A stretch of DNA of 64,000 bases from RFSX01 sp965230215 (GTDB taxonomy: Bacteria; Bacteroidota; Bacteroidia; Chitinophagales; Saprospiraceae). Below, in pieces: positions 26,504-36,977 of the stretch (positions are counted from its first letter, which is position 1; every line of letters begins with the position of its first letter). The notes beneath the pieces are model-generated. The model did no database searches and was not told the DNA's origin. It was given only the letters and a program-made list of their open reading frames with translations. The position numbers and the translations under genes were made by a program. Where the stretch lies: assembly GCA_965230215.1 (NCBI GenBank), contig CBDDKN010000002.1, positions 248,001 to 312,000 of the forward strand. Reading direction: 5' to 3'.

Positions 26504-29500
26504 TCTATCTTAACTGCATTGTAGTTTTTAAATATTTCCATCGGCATCTCCTCAAGGTCTTTGATATAAGGAGACCACTCGGATTCAAAAAACTGATTTA
26601 CCCCCTCTATTACTTCCTTTGCAGCACGCTCAGCTGTTCTAACCGCGTTCATTCCATTAGGAGTCGGAGCCGCTGTAGACGTTCTCAGAAAATTTCTCGC
26701 CATTCCCAACTTGGAGCCGAGCGTATTCGAATTATCTCTGTATTCCGTTTTCTTAGACTCGGGAAGGAAATACAAATTCATCAATGAATCAATTTGATTG
26801 TTGATGTTTTTATATCGCTTCATCATATCCTTCTTAATCGTATCCTCTTGAGCCTCGATAAGCTTCAAGTACACGCCTTGTGATTTTTTAGCGGCTTTCA
26901 GATTATCAATGGCATCAGCGCAGGCTGTAATCGTCGCATTAAAATCCTCCATCGCATCGTACTTGGCTTGAGTATCAAAATTTGATTCATCTTCCCTGGG
27001 GTCAGTTTTGATTTCAAGCATGGTAGAGTCTATATGATTATTATACTTAAAGACAAGTTTATATGCGCCAGGGAATATTGGCATGCCTCCGGGCTCCCGT
27101 TTTTCACGAGGATCTGTTTTGCGAGGGTAATCAACACCTTTCTGATCAGGATACCAACTGATCCTGTTCATGCCCTCTTTAAGTTTGCGCTTGAACGTTC
27201 TGACTGTATCTCCACTTGAATTGATAACAGCTACTTCCATTTGGTCAGAGTCTCTTTTTTTCTTCTTTTTACTTTCTTTATTTTGCTCCTTTAATTCTCC
27301 TTCAGCAGATTCGTCTAACTTATCTTTTTTCTTCTTTTGGTTTTTCGTCTTTGAATTCTTCCCTTTCTTTTCCTCCTTCTTCTCAGTTACCGGATCAGCC
27401 TTCTTTTCTTCTTTTGGTTTATTCCAAATTGTGAGTATGGCCCCACCCCATTTGTTATCTCCGATAAACTCACCCTGGGCCACGAAACGTATGCCATCAT
27501 ACGACCTGCTTGAAGTCTGATAAACCGGAGAAGTTTCAAATACCTTAAACTGTTGATGCAAAACGGAATCACCTGAAGCAATACTTCTCAAGAATTTTAT
27601 ATCATCAAAAACCATAAAAGACCTTCCGAAAGTCCCCAATACCAGGTCATCAAATTGTTTCTGGATTTTAATATCCCTTATCTGAACAGAAGGAATCGTC
27701 TTTTCCCATTTTTGCCATTCCTGGCCGTGATCAAATGAAACATACAAACCCACATCCGTTCCTAAAAACAATAAATTTTCATTCTTGTAATCCTGAATCA
27801 TTGAACATACAAATCCCCCTACATCTGAATCATCAACTATCCTTGTCCATGTTTCTCCGTTATCAGCAGAGTGATATAAGTAGGCAGACCAGTCATCCAT
27901 TCTATAGTTATTAACAACAACAAAGACTTCTCCTTCATTGATGTCTGACAATATGATCTGTGGAATCCAGCAATGTTCAGGCAATCCTGGAAGCCTGTCT
28001 CTTAGATTGGTCCACTGACCACCCCCATCTCTGCTTACATGTAACTGTCCATCATCAGTAGAGGCAAAAATGAGGTTCCTATCGGTCTTACTCGGCGCAA
28101 TGGCTAGAATTGTAGTATGATTCTCGGCACCTGTTATATCCAGTGTCAAACCTCCACTCTTAGACTGATTTTGCTTGATGGTATCATTGGTTGTTAAGTC
28201 CGGAGAAATAATATTCCATGACGCACCGCAATCATCACTGTAGTGAACATATTGCGAACCGTAATAAAGACCACAGTCGTTGAATGGATCTAATGCGAGC
28301 GCAGCGTTCCAGTTGTATCTTAATTTTTCACCTTCTGGATGTTGAGGTTGGATAAAGCTTGTGCGGCCTGTTAATCTGTCATAGTGCGCAAGATTTCCTT
28401 CTTGTGACATCGCATATCCATATCGGGTATCAGACCTTCGTGGAGCCACATCAAATCCATCACCAAAGTATAATTCCTGCCAATCATAATTTCGAATACC
28501 TCCTCTCTTAAGGACAAATCCAGGCCCGACCCATGAGCCGTTATCCTGCATACCTCCATAAATATTGTAAGGGAAATCATTATCAATCTCTACATGGTAG
28601 AATTGCCCTACAGGAAGATTGGCCACAAATCGCCAGGTCTTGGCACCATCTCTGGAAATGTTCAAACCACCATCATTACCGTTGATTAGATAGTTAGGAT
28701 CATCCGGATCTATCCAAAAAGCATGGTGATCAGGATGTACGCTATTGCCATAATCGGCTATCGTTGTAAAGGTCTTGCCGCCATCTTCTGACTTTGACAA
28801 ATAAGACCACAGGTTATAAATTCGATTCTCATTCTTGGGATCTACGTATATATCCGCATAATAAAATGGTCTGTTTCCTATATTCTTTGAAGAGACCTTA
28901 TACCACTTTTCTCCCCCATTAACAGTTTTATACAATGCATTCTCCTTGGCTTCAACAAGGGCGTATGCAATATTCGGATTAGAGGCAGAGAATGCAAGTC
29001 CGCATCTTCCGATTGTGCCGCCGGGTAAGCCTTCTTTCTTTGATAGCTTCTTCCAATTGGCACCTGCATCATAAGTCAAATAGATTCCAGAGCCTTTTCC
29101 ACCTGAATTGAAATTCCAGGGTGTCCTGCCGAACTCCCACATGGCAACCAGGATTTTATTGGGATTCGAAGGATCGACAACCATATCTGCCACGCCCGTC
29201 TGCTCATTATTATATAATATCTTATCCCATGTTTCACCCCCATCACTACTCTTATAAACACCTCGGTGTTCAGAAGGCCCCCAAGCGTTGCCAAGTGCTC
29301 CAACAAATATGGTGTTCGAATCGTCCTCGTGTACAATGATCCTATGGATGAGCTTGGATTCTCGCAGACCCATGTACTTCCAGCTCTTTCCTCCATCTAT
29401 GCTTTTAAAAACGCCAGCCCCGCTATTATGTGAGTTACGTGGGTTTCCTTCCCCTGTACCTACCCATATTTCAGCCGGATTTTTTTGATTGAAGCAAACT

Positions 29501-29772
29501 GATCCAATAGACAAAGTGGGCTGATCATCAAAAATTGGATTCCATGATATGCCACCATTTTTTGATTCCCATACACCTCCTGAAGCAGTTCCAACGATGA
29601 TATGTTCCTTGTCTTGTAAGTTGACATCTATAGAAGTCACCCTTCCAGACATACCCGCCGGACCCACATCGCGCCATTTCAACGCACTTAAGTGCTCAAA
29701 ATCTACTGTCTGGCCATGCAAAGTCCCCAAAAACAATGTCACAAGTAAAATTGATAACAGTCTGTTCATCAT
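26500..29772 (-). CDS. Secreted sortilin/BNR-repeat beta-propeller protein
   Basis: This 1090-residue exported protein has a signal peptide (about 1-20, ending LHGQ) and a two-propeller region of BNR/Asp-box repeats (GGVWESKNGGISW, GVFKSIDGGKSW, GVYKSSDGGETWDK, GIYLTYDAGANW, SDDCGASW, HVSRDGGGQW, YHSADNGETW and so on) to about residue 720. This is the layout of the Bacteroidota VPS10/sortilin-like glycosyl-hydrolase family. Then follow a Lys/Glu-rich low-complexity insert (about 780-845), a FlgD-like beta domain that resumes at EVAVINSSGDTVRTF, and a helical C-terminus (about 930-1090). There is no T9SS signal. The substrate and any hydrolase activity are unproven. Confidence 0.85.
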   Translation of the reverse strand: MMNRLLSILLVTLFLGTLHGQTVDFEHLSALKWRDVGPAGMSGRVTSIDVNLQDKEHIIVGTASGGVWESKNGGISWNPIFDDQPTLSIGSVCFNQKNPAEIWVGTGEGNPRNSHNSGAGVFKSIDGGKSWKYMGLRESKLIHRIIVHEDDSNTIFVGALGNAWGPSEHRGVYKSSDGGETWDKILYNNEQTGVADMVVDPSNPNKILVAMWEFGRTPWNFNSGGKGSGIYLTYDAGANWKKLSKKEGLPGGTIGRCGLAFSASNPNIAYALVEAKENALYKTVNGGEKWYKVSSKNIGNRPFYYADIYVDPKNENRIYNLWSYLSKSEDGGKTFTTIADYGNSVHPDHHAFWIDPDDPNYLINGNDGGLNISRDGAKTWRFVANLPVGQFYHVEIDNDFPYNIYGGMQDNGSWVGPGFVLKRGGIRNYDWQELYFGDGFDVAPRRSDTRYGYAMSQEGNLAHYDRLTGRTSFIQPQHPEGEKLRYNWNAALALDPFNDCGLYYGSQYVHYSDDCGASWNIISPDLTTNDTIKQNQSKSGGLTLDITGAENHTTILAIAPSKTDRNLIFASTDDGQLHVSRDGGGQWTNLRDRLPGLPEHCWIPQIILSDINEGEVFVVVNNYRMDDWSAYLYHSADNGETWTRIVDDSDVGGFVCSMIQDYKNENLLFLGTDVGLYVSFDHGQEWQKWEKTIPSVQIRDIKIQKQFDDLVLGTFGRSFMVFDDIKFLRSIASGDSVLHQQFKVFETSPVYQTSSRSYDGIRFVAQGEFIGDNKWGGAILTIWNKPKEEKKADPVTEKKEEKKGKNSKTKNQKKKKDKLDESAEGELKEQNKESKKKKKRDSDQMEVAVINSSGDTVRTFKRKLKEGMNRISWYPDQKGVDYPRKTDPREKREPGGMPIFPGAYKLVFKYNNHIDSTMLEIKTDPREDESNFDTQAKYDAMEDFNATITACADAIDNLKAAKKSQGVYLKLIEAQEDTIKKDMMKRYKNINNQIDSLMNLYFLPESKKTEYRDNSNTLGSKLGMARNFLRTSTAAPTPNGMNAVRTAERAAKEVIEGVNQFFESEWSPYIKDLEEMPMEIFKNYNAVKIE

Positions 29773-29927
29773 TTATTTTTTAGAATCCGAATATAGAATG
29801 ATAATTCAATTTGAAAGTGGCGCAAGTTGTTCAATTTTTCAAAGAAAATTTGGCTTAGTACAATTTTTTATACTTTTAATTTCACTTTTATAGTGAATAG
29901 GAAAATTACAAAACCGACCTGACAGTA

Positions 29928-32900
29928 TTGAAACACCCTTTAAATCGCATATTGCTGATATGCATTCTCCTTTTGGTTTGCTGTGTGATATTGAACGCCA
30001 ATACACCAGAAGATCCCACAGAATGTGACGTACTCGTTCTAGTACCAGATGATATCCATGTCTGCTTTGATGAAGAATTTGATCTTAATGGGCAGATCAT
30101 TGGGGATTACGATGATTATGTTTGGATAGAAGGCTTCGGCGAGACATCTTATGATTTGGATGAATCTGTATCCGTTGATGGAACCACTGTTTTCACATTG
30201 GTTGCCTGGTATCAGAGTGAGGAAAACATTATTATAAACGGTGACTTTGAAGATGGCAACTCTGGGTTCACAACTGATTATGTCGTCGGATCCTTCTCTT
30301 GTTTTGGTTTGGGATACCTCGATTGCGAAGGCACTTATGATGTCATAGACAATCCCAATGATGGTCATGCCAATTTTGCTTCATGCTCAGATGCTGAAGG
30401 TGGAGGCAATATGATGGTGGTCAACGGCGCCGCTAGTCTTCAGGAAATTTGGTGCCAGGAGGTTTGCGTTAATGAAGGCACAGAATACAATTTCTCCGCG
30501 TGGGGTGCTTCTGTCAATCCTTCCTCTCCAGCTGAATTACAGTTTTCAATAGATGGCAACCTCATAGGTGATTTATTCTCCCTTAGTTCAGATCTGTGTG
30601 CCTGGGAAGAGTTCGAAACGTTTTGGACTGCATCTGCAAGTACAACGGTAGAAATATGTGTCACCAATCAAAATACGGCAGCCGGAGGAAATGACTTCGC
30701 TCTTGATAATATAGCCTTCTACCAAACCTGTATGGATCAAGCCAGCTTCACAGTAACAGTATCTGATTTTGAAACTGATCTGATAGTACCCGAAGATTTA
30801 AATTGTATTCAGGACTTAAGCGATGGTATTGCATATGTCGACCCACCTGCTCAATATGATTTTGAATTGCTGTATGATGATGAGATTATTCTGGAAGATA
30901 GCAATGATGAATTCTACTTTGAAATTGATATGGCAGGGGAATACATTCTTCTCATAACCGACGAATATGGCTGCCAAATTGAAACAGACTTTGAAATTGA
31001 AGAAGATCTTGAAGAGCCGGATTTGGAACTTGAGGTATCGAACATGATTGATTGCGAAAATGATTTTGCTACCATCATTGCTGACTCCGATACCAGATCG
31101 GTTATATTCAACTGGTACGATGAGAATTTTGACTTTATTCTTGAAGACGATGAACTTGATGTCAATCAAGCTGGTCTATATTATGTTGTCGCCATCGATC
31201 CAGATAATGGATGCGAGTCTATAGACTCTCTAACTGTGGAACAAGACAATGACATTCCTGAACTGGAATTATACGCTTCAGGAAATCTAAATTGCCAAAA
31301 CGCAATCATTCAATTAACAGCTGAACATTCAGGCTCCACTATTGAATGGTACGATTCCATGAACAATCTTATCTTGTCCAATAATGACTCCATTTTGATT
31401 GATAGCATTGGTACATATTATGTTATCATTTTAGATGAAAACGCATGCAGCAACTCTGATTCAATCCAAGTCAGCTATGAGCAGAATTTATTCCAATACG
31501 ATATTGAATACATTCCGGAAATAAACTGTTTGCTTCCAGCTAGCACAATAGACATTACAATTGATACAAGCCTATTTACAATCTCATGGCAAGACAGTAA
31601 TGTAAATGCCATCAATGCTTCACAATTTCAAATAGATAACCCTGGCATTTATACCTATAGTATTATTGATAGTTTAGGCTGTCAAGAGATCGATTCAATT
31701 GTTATATCTGAGAACACAGATATCCCAAATTATGAAATTGAAGCAGATTCTCTGTCTTGCAATAATACAGAAGCCAGTGTCCAGCTTCTAAGTTCGGGAG
31801 CTGAATTATCGATACAATGGTTCATAGGAAGTGATACACTCACTGATGACATAATCTCTGTTTCCCAATCAGGCATATATTCTTATACCGTCACAGCCAC
31901 AAACGGATGTGAAGAATCGGGAAATGTGGAAATCATCGCAACAGAAGTTATTCCTGTCATTACAATCATCAATGAAGATATCAGCTGCTCAAATCCGCAA
32001 GCTGAAATATACTTCGATTCCTCTACAGAAGCCGCAGAGGTTTACTGGCAATTTCCTGACAACACTATAGTCTACTCGGATACTATTTATGTGGAAGAAG
32101 CTGGAAGCTACACTCTGAATTTCACAGATGAAAACAATTGCGCGTTTACCCAGAGCACAGAAATTCAAATCGATACCCTAAGTCCAACATTGGAATTACC
32201 AGAAGCCATAGAACTCAACTGTATAGATTCTGTGTACACTGGAACCATCATAACAGATATTCTGGAACCGGAAATAGACTTTTCTGGAGACTGGATCAAT
32301 AGTAACACTTTGGATTATATCTTATCTGATGCAGGGCAATATGATGTAGAGCTCACTGCACAAAACGGATGTTCTGTGCAATCTTCAATTACAGTGACTT
32401 TAGATACGATAAGGCCGTCCATATCTTTACAAGATTCTTTTTATATCAACTGCATGAATGAATCCATTGATATATCACCTACTATAAGTTCGGAATATGA
32501 TCATCTAATTTGGGAATTTGGCTCTCAGAGTTCTTCCGATACCATCTTAACTATAAATCAGGAGATGCCTATCGGACTCACTGTTTTTTCTGAAAACGGT
32601 TGCAGTTCTCAGGCAGAAACATTTGTATCTGCGGACTTTACTTTGCCAGAATTTGAAATCCAAACAGATACCTTAAGCTGTTTTAATACAGATGTTGAAG
32701 TCTTGTTTCTATCTGAAGATGATGACTTAAAATGGCTTTCAACCGCTGTAGGCATGGATACAATTGAGATCAATAGTATAATCTTATATGAAGCCGGCCT
32801 TTATTCTGTTACTGCCATTTCTCAGAATGGATGCACTCAGAGTAAAAACTTTGAAATTCCGATAGATACCACCACCATTAACTTTACCATTGAAGCCGAT

Positions 32901-33881
32901 TCACTTGACTGCAGTACCAGCTCTACACAGATAAAATTGATGAGTACCGAGGACATACCCTCATTGATGCTGTCGACGCCACAGGGTTTAAACCTTGACA
33001 ACTTAGATCAATACTTTTCTGAAGAAGGAATCTACAATGTTACCGTGCAAAATAGCAATGGTTGTATTTCGGAAAGAAGTATTGAAATAATTAAGAATAC
33101 TGAGCCTCCTGTTTTACTTGATGTTTTTTATGAAGATCTGATATGTGCCCCTGCCATCAAGCTCCTGGAACTTGATATTGAAGGCGGTACGCCTCCTTAT
33201 GATATTATACTTGACGGTGAGAATATTGAACAGGAAGAATTCCCTGTTGAAGTATATGGTGAAGGAGCTCATTCCATAAGTATTACAGATAACAAGTCCT
33301 GTGAAACCAATGCTGAAATCATCATTGATCCTGTTGACATGCTTGAAGTCACACCTATTAATACAGTAGAATTGATTGTAGGAGAAGACTTTCAACTTGA
33401 ACTTTCTATCAACAAAGATGAAAGCGAGATCGCAGATATTGAATGGTTTCCGGAAATTGGTTTGTCGTGTTACGATTGTTTTTCACCGCGAATCACCGGC
33501 ACAGAAGATATAGAGTACAATGTTACAGTGACCGATTATTATGGATGTACTGACTCCATTAACGTACGGGTGAGGTTCTCAAGATTGATACGATACTTCA
33601 TTCCAAATGTGATCGCCTTGGGTCAAAGTAATAATAATCGCTTTACAGTTTTTGCTGATCAAGATGATATACAATCGATATTATCTATGCGTATTTATGA
33701 CCGTTGGGGCAATTTGGTTTTTGAAAATGAAAACTTTGAACCTGCAAATACGGATGAGGCATGGGATGGTTATATCAAAAACAAGGAAGCTGAGCCCGGT
33801 GTCTATGTCTATACAGCAGAATTGCTGCTCGCCGATGGAAGCATTGAATTGGTGGCAGGTGATATCACGCTGATTCGATAA
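29928..33881 (+). CDS. Very large secreted Ig-like-repeat protein with T9SS type B (CHU_C) C-terminal domain
   Basis: This is a 1317-residue acidic surface protein. A signal peptide (about 1-25) is followed by a beta-sandwich carbohydrate-binding-like region (about 95-270, beginning NIIINGDFEDG). Then come about ten Ig-like repeats of about 85 residues, each starting near an L-(N/S)-C motif and ending G(I/T)Y-V--(N)GC. The last 90 residues (FIPNVIALGQSNNNRFTVFA ... MRIYDRWGNLVFE ... GVYVYTAELLLADG) are the gliding-motility-associated type B sorting domain. The start is a TTG; no ATG precedes the signal helix. It is divergent from the BNR gene across 155 bases of AT-rich spacer. Probable role: adhesion or matrix. 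Confidence 0.87.
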   Translation: MKHPLNRILLICILLLVCCVILNANTPEDPTECDVLVLVPDDIHVCFDEEFDLNGQIIGDYDDYVWIEGFGETSYDLDESVSVDGTTVFTLVAWYQSEENIIINGDFEDGNSGFTTDYVVGSFSCFGLGYLDCEGTYDVIDNPNDGHANFASCSDAEGGGNMMVVNGAASLQEIWCQEVCVNEGTEYNFSAWGASVNPSSPAELQFSIDGNLIGDLFSLSSDLCAWEEFETFWTASASTTVEICVTNQNTAAGGNDFALDNIAFYQTCMDQASFTVTVSDFETDLIVPEDLNCIQDLSDGIAYVDPPAQYDFELLYDDEIILEDSNDEFYFEIDMAGEYILLITDEYGCQIETDFEIEEDLEEPDLELEVSNMIDCENDFATIIADSDTRSVIFNWYDENFDFILEDDELDVNQAGLYYVVAIDPDNGCESIDSLTVEQDNDIPELELYASGNLNCQNAIIQLTAEHSGSTIEWYDSMNNLILSNNDSILIDSIGTYYVIILDENACSNSDSIQVSYEQNLFQYDIEYIPEINCLLPASTIDITIDTSLFTISWQDSNVNAINASQFQIDNPGIYTYSIIDSLGCQEIDSIVISENTDIPNYEIEADSLSCNNTEASVQLLSSGAELSIQWFIGSDTLTDDIISVSQSGIYSYTVTATNGCEESGNVEIIATEVIPVITIINEDISCSNPQAEIYFDSSTEAAEVYWQFPDNTIVYSDTIYVEEAGSYTLNFTDENNCAFTQSTEIQIDTLSPTLELPEAIELNCIDSVYTGTIITDILEPEIDFSGDWINSNTLDYILSDAGQYDVELTAQNGCSVQSSITVTLDTIRPSISLQDSFYINCMNESIDISPTISSEYDHLIWEFGSQSSSDTILTINQEMPIGLTVFSENGCSSQAETFVSADFTLPEFEIQTDTLSCFNTDVEVLFLSEDDDLKWLSTAVGMDTIEINSIILYEAGLYSVTAISQNGCTQSKNFEIPIDTTTINFTIEADSLDCSTSSTQIKLMSTEDIPSLMLSTPQGLNLDNLDQYFSEEGIYNVTVQNSNGCISERSIEIIKNTEPPVLLDVFYEDLICAPAIKLLELDIEGGTPPYDIILDGENIEQEEFPVEVYGEGAHSISITDNKSCETNAEIIIDPVDMLEVTPINTVELIVGEDFQLELSINKDESEIADIEWFPEIGLSCYDCFSPRITGTEDIEYNVTVTDYYGCTDSINVRVRFSRLIRYFIPNVIALGQSNNNRFTVFADQDDIQSILSMRIYDRWGNLVFENENFEPANTDEAWDGYIKNKEAEPGVYVYTAELLLADGSIELVAGDITLIR

Positions 33882-33912
33882 TCAAATCAGGACTAAGCTT
33901 CTTCGACCTAAA

Positions 33913-34779
33913 TTAATTATAAAACTTATCAATGAAGTCGATACGCTCCGCCATACCTATAACCGGTCGCTGTATTATTTCTCCGAGTTCATATCCCGCA
34001 TCTCCACAAAAAGCTGCGATAACATCTCTGGTCAGATAGGCAACACTTCCCACAAAATGTAGTTTGCAAGTTTTCAGTTCTTCACCATAATATGGGAGTA
34101 CGTTGTCAAAGAAGTTTTTAATCTGTTTCCTTACCATCATTCCAAGCAGAGGATCATCAAGATTTGATAAGGCAAATGGCGCATATGAAGCAAGGTATTG
34201 GCTAACATTGCTTTCCTTGTAAAGTGCATGCTTAATATTCTTGATATCAGGACTGTACTTTTCCTCAAATAGTTTTGCTTGATCCTGAGAAAGTCTATTG
34301 TACAAATATGCTCTCAATGCTTCTCTACCAATCTGGCTTCCGCCTCCATCATCTGTTAATACATATCCTAGTGAAGGCACTCTGACATCGATAGAATTTC
34401 CATCAAAATAACAGCAGTTGCTTCCTGTACCAAGTATAGCTACTACTGAAGCCTGATCCGCACATGCATATACTGCTCCTTCTATATCCGATGATACATG
34501 AATCTCTGTTTGTTTATAAAAGACCTTGCCCAAGACCCTGCGCATCTTATCCTTTACCTCATCATCACCGCATCCTGAACCAAAAAAATATATCTTCTCT
34601 ACATGACTCTTAATACTAAGAAAGTCATTGTTGTTATTGATAATACCTAATATCTCATTTTCGGTATGATATGTTGGGTTTAATCCAGGCGTATTGATTT
34701 CAAAGTGACGATCATGCTGAAGCTTGTCGATGAATATCCAATCACACTTTGTTGTCCCACTATCTGCAAGAAGAATCAT
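33913..34779 (-). CDS. BadF/BadG/BcrA/BcrD-type ATPase, N-acetylglucosamine-kinase-like
   Basis: This 288-residue ASKHA-fold kinase has phosphate 1 motif LADSGTTKCDW, the DIEGAVYAC segment, ILGTGSNCC (phosphate 2), LTDDGGGSQIGREALRAYL, and an adenosine-binding-like LHFVGSVAYL. The absence of an Fe-S cysteine pair and the length point to sugar kinases like human NAGK rather than benzoyl-CoA reductase activators. It stands alone on the minus strand, divergent from the BatA gene. The exact sugar cannot be read. Confidence 0.83.
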   Translation of the reverse strand: MILLADSGTTKCDWIFIDKLQHDRHFEINTPGLNPTYHTENEILGIINNNNDFLSIKSHVEKIYFFGSGCGDDEVKDKMRRVLGKVFYKQTEIHVSSDIEGAVYACADQASVVAILGTGSNCCYFDGNSIDVRVPSLGYVLTDDGGGSQIGREALRAYLYNRLSQDQAKLFEEKYSPDIKNIKHALYKESNVSQYLASYAPFALSNLDDPLLGMMVRKQIKNFFDNVLPYYGEELKTCKLHFVGSVAYLTRDVIAAFCGDAGYELGEIIQRPVIGMAERIDFIDKFYN

Positions 34780-34922
34780 AGATCATATTTACAGTAAATC
34801 TAGTTATTGATATCTATTTTGTGAAAATATCAGCCTTCATTTATAACAATACAGCTCCGACATCCATTATATAGTCGATTACATTGCAATGCCTTGTCGA
34901 AGGCTTGATTAACAAATAATGA

Positions 34923-34930
34923 TATTTTTG
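34923..34930 (+). promoter_or_regulatory. Candidate -7 box for the BatA gene
   Basis: TATTTTTG matches TAnnTTTG and ends 17 bases before the BatA ATG. TTG triplets exist upstream but at spacings of 15 and 26 bases instead of 19-21. Confidence 0.4.
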
Positions 34931-34947
34931 CAGGCGTAGAAGTAATT

Positions 34948-36966
34948 ATGCAGTTTGTACATCCAGAATTATTGTGGGGCCTCCTGGCATTAAGTATTCC
35001 GATTATCGTACACCTTTTTCATTTTAGAAGGTTTAAAAAGGTCTACTTTACCAACGTTAGATTCCTGAAAGAAATCAAGGAAGAAAAGAGCGCAAGAAGG
35101 CAATTAAGAAATCTGCTTATTCTATTATGCAGAATGTTGGCTTTGGCATTTATTGTTCTGGCATTCGCACAACCCTATTTTTCTGCCAATGATACAGCGA
35201 AGACCGGTAGGAACAATGTGTCGATATTCATCGACAACTCCTTCAGTATGATGGCCTCAAGTGCCGATATTCCTCTGCTGGACCAAGCCAAGCGAAAGGC
35301 TGAAGAATTGGTATCGGCTTATGGCCCAAGCGATCAATTCCAGATTTTCTCACATGAATTAAAAGCCTCCCAGCAGAGATGGATCAATAAGGATAATACC
35401 AGAAGTGCAATAGATGAGATAGACTTGAGTCCAGAAGTTAGTAAAATGAATACGGTACTGAACCGAATTCAATCTTCCAAGGCCTCTGATGGAAACCACA
35501 TTGTGTACATTCTATCAGATTTCCAAAAATCAATAAGTGATATAAGTGTTGAAATAGACACATCATTGGAAATAAATTTCATTCCATTGCAAGCTGTTAA
35601 GGAGAACAATATAAGTATTGATTCTGCCTGGTTTGAAAGTGTGGTTCCTGCTCCGAATCAAAACAACACCCTTTATGTGCGCATGTACAATCATGGTGAT
35701 CAAGATGCAGAAGATATAAGGGTAAGCTTGGTGCACAATGGTCAGAGAAGGCCCGAGGGAACAATTAATATTCCATCCAACTCAAGCAAGATTGACACTA
35801 TCAATTTGCTTGTTTCTGAAACAGGTTGGCAAGAAGTTGAACTGAGAATTGAAGATTATCCTATACAATTCGATGACACATACTATCTCAGTTTCAATAT
35901 AAAAGACAGAATAAACGTCCTGAGTATCCAGGAGGGCAATCAGGATAGATTTATTGAAGCTGTATTCAGAGGTCTCAATAATTTTGAACTTACTACGGTC
36001 AGATCATCCTCGATTCAATATGATCAATTCAGAAATTATGATCTAATCCTTATGGTTGATTTACCGGATGTAAGTACCGGATTAAGCTCAGAGATAGAGT
36101 CCTATATCAGACAAGGAGGCAACGTCCTGCTTTTCCCATCCAGAAACGCATCGCTTAGCAACTATAATATACTGTTACAAAATCTGGAAGCCAACAATAT
36201 CGAACGTTGGCAGGATGACAGGTCAGAGGTATACAAAATCAACACAAGTGAGTTTGTTTTTGAAAATGTTTTTGATGATATCAGCAATAATCTCAAACTA
36301 CCTGTAACCAGCGGATACTATGTCTTTGAAAATTCAGGTCGCAAGGGTGGAGAAACGCTTCTATCCTACAGAAATGGAGATTTCTTTGTTAATAAATACA
36401 AGCGCAATAAGGGCAACCTTTTTGTCAGTGCAGCGCCTCTCGATCAGAGTTATAATGATCTTGTTACGAACGCTGAGATATTTGTTCCATTGCTGTATAA
36501 AGCTGCCTATGCTTCTTCCCAAAATGAAAAAAAGGCCTACACTATTGGTGTCGACAACACTGTGGAAGTTCAGAGTAACAGCTTTGCGGATGATGTGATT
36601 TTCAGAATTCAATCAGAAGAGGAATTCATCCCCGGACAGAACAGCCTAGGTGACAGAACAATCCTTAGCTTCAATAATATGGTCAAGAATTCAGGCTATT
36701 ATGATGTGATGCTTGAAGACAACAAAGTGACTGGGCTCGCATTCAATTTTGACAGGCTGGAATCAAAAATGGATTATATGAATTCAGAAGAATTGAAATC
36801 CATATTTGAAGAAAAGATCAATATTATTGATACCAGTTTGAATTCAGACCTTGGCATTATGGTGAAAGAAAAGGACAAAGGCATCATATTATGGTCTTGG
36901 TGTCTTATTTTTACACTGTTATTTCTTGCGATCGAAACCGCTTTATTGAGGTTTTGGAAAATTTAA
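34948..36966 (+). CDS. BatA-domain/VWA membrane protein
   Basis: This 672-residue inner-membrane protein has an N-terminal BatA region with two helices (about 8-25 and 55-78; FVHPELLWGLLALSIPIIVHLFHFRRFKKV is the family start). A VWA domain follows with the MIDAS motif IDNSFSM (DxSxS) at about residue 95. The middle is a long beta-rich periplasmic part with a ThuA/glutamine-amidotransferase-like region (about 310-400), and a single C-terminal helix (about 645-670) closes the protein. Members are paired with DUF4159 proteins and with gas-vesicle-like MoxR systems, though no MoxR is present here. It is followed at 11 bases by the dihydroorotase-like gene. Confidence 0.87.
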   Translation: MQFVHPELLWGLLALSIPIIVHLFHFRRFKKVYFTNVRFLKEIKEEKSARRQLRNLLILLCRMLALAFIVLAFAQPYFSANDTAKTGRNNVSIFIDNSFSMMASSADIPLLDQAKRKAEELVSAYGPSDQFQIFSHELKASQQRWINKDNTRSAIDEIDLSPEVSKMNTVLNRIQSSKASDGNHIVYILSDFQKSISDISVEIDTSLEINFIPLQAVKENNISIDSAWFESVVPAPNQNNTLYVRMYNHGDQDAEDIRVSLVHNGQRRPEGTINIPSNSSKIDTINLLVSETGWQEVELRIEDYPIQFDDTYYLSFNIKDRINVLSIQEGNQDRFIEAVFRGLNNFELTTVRSSSIQYDQFRNYDLILMVDLPDVSTGLSSEIESYIRQGGNVLLFPSRNASLSNYNILLQNLEANNIERWQDDRSEVYKINTSEFVFENVFDDISNNLKLPVTSGYYVFENSGRKGGETLLSYRNGDFFVNKYKRNKGNLFVSAAPLDQSYNDLVTNAEIFVPLLYKAAYASSQNEKKAYTIGVDNTVEVQSNSFADDVIFRIQSEEEFIPGQNSLGDRTILSFNNMVKNSGYYDVMLEDNKVTGLAFNFDRLESKMDYMNSEELKSIFEEKINIIDTSLNSDLGIMVKEKDKGIILWSWCLIFTLLFLAIETALLRFWKI

Positions 36967-36977
36967 TCTAAAGGAGT

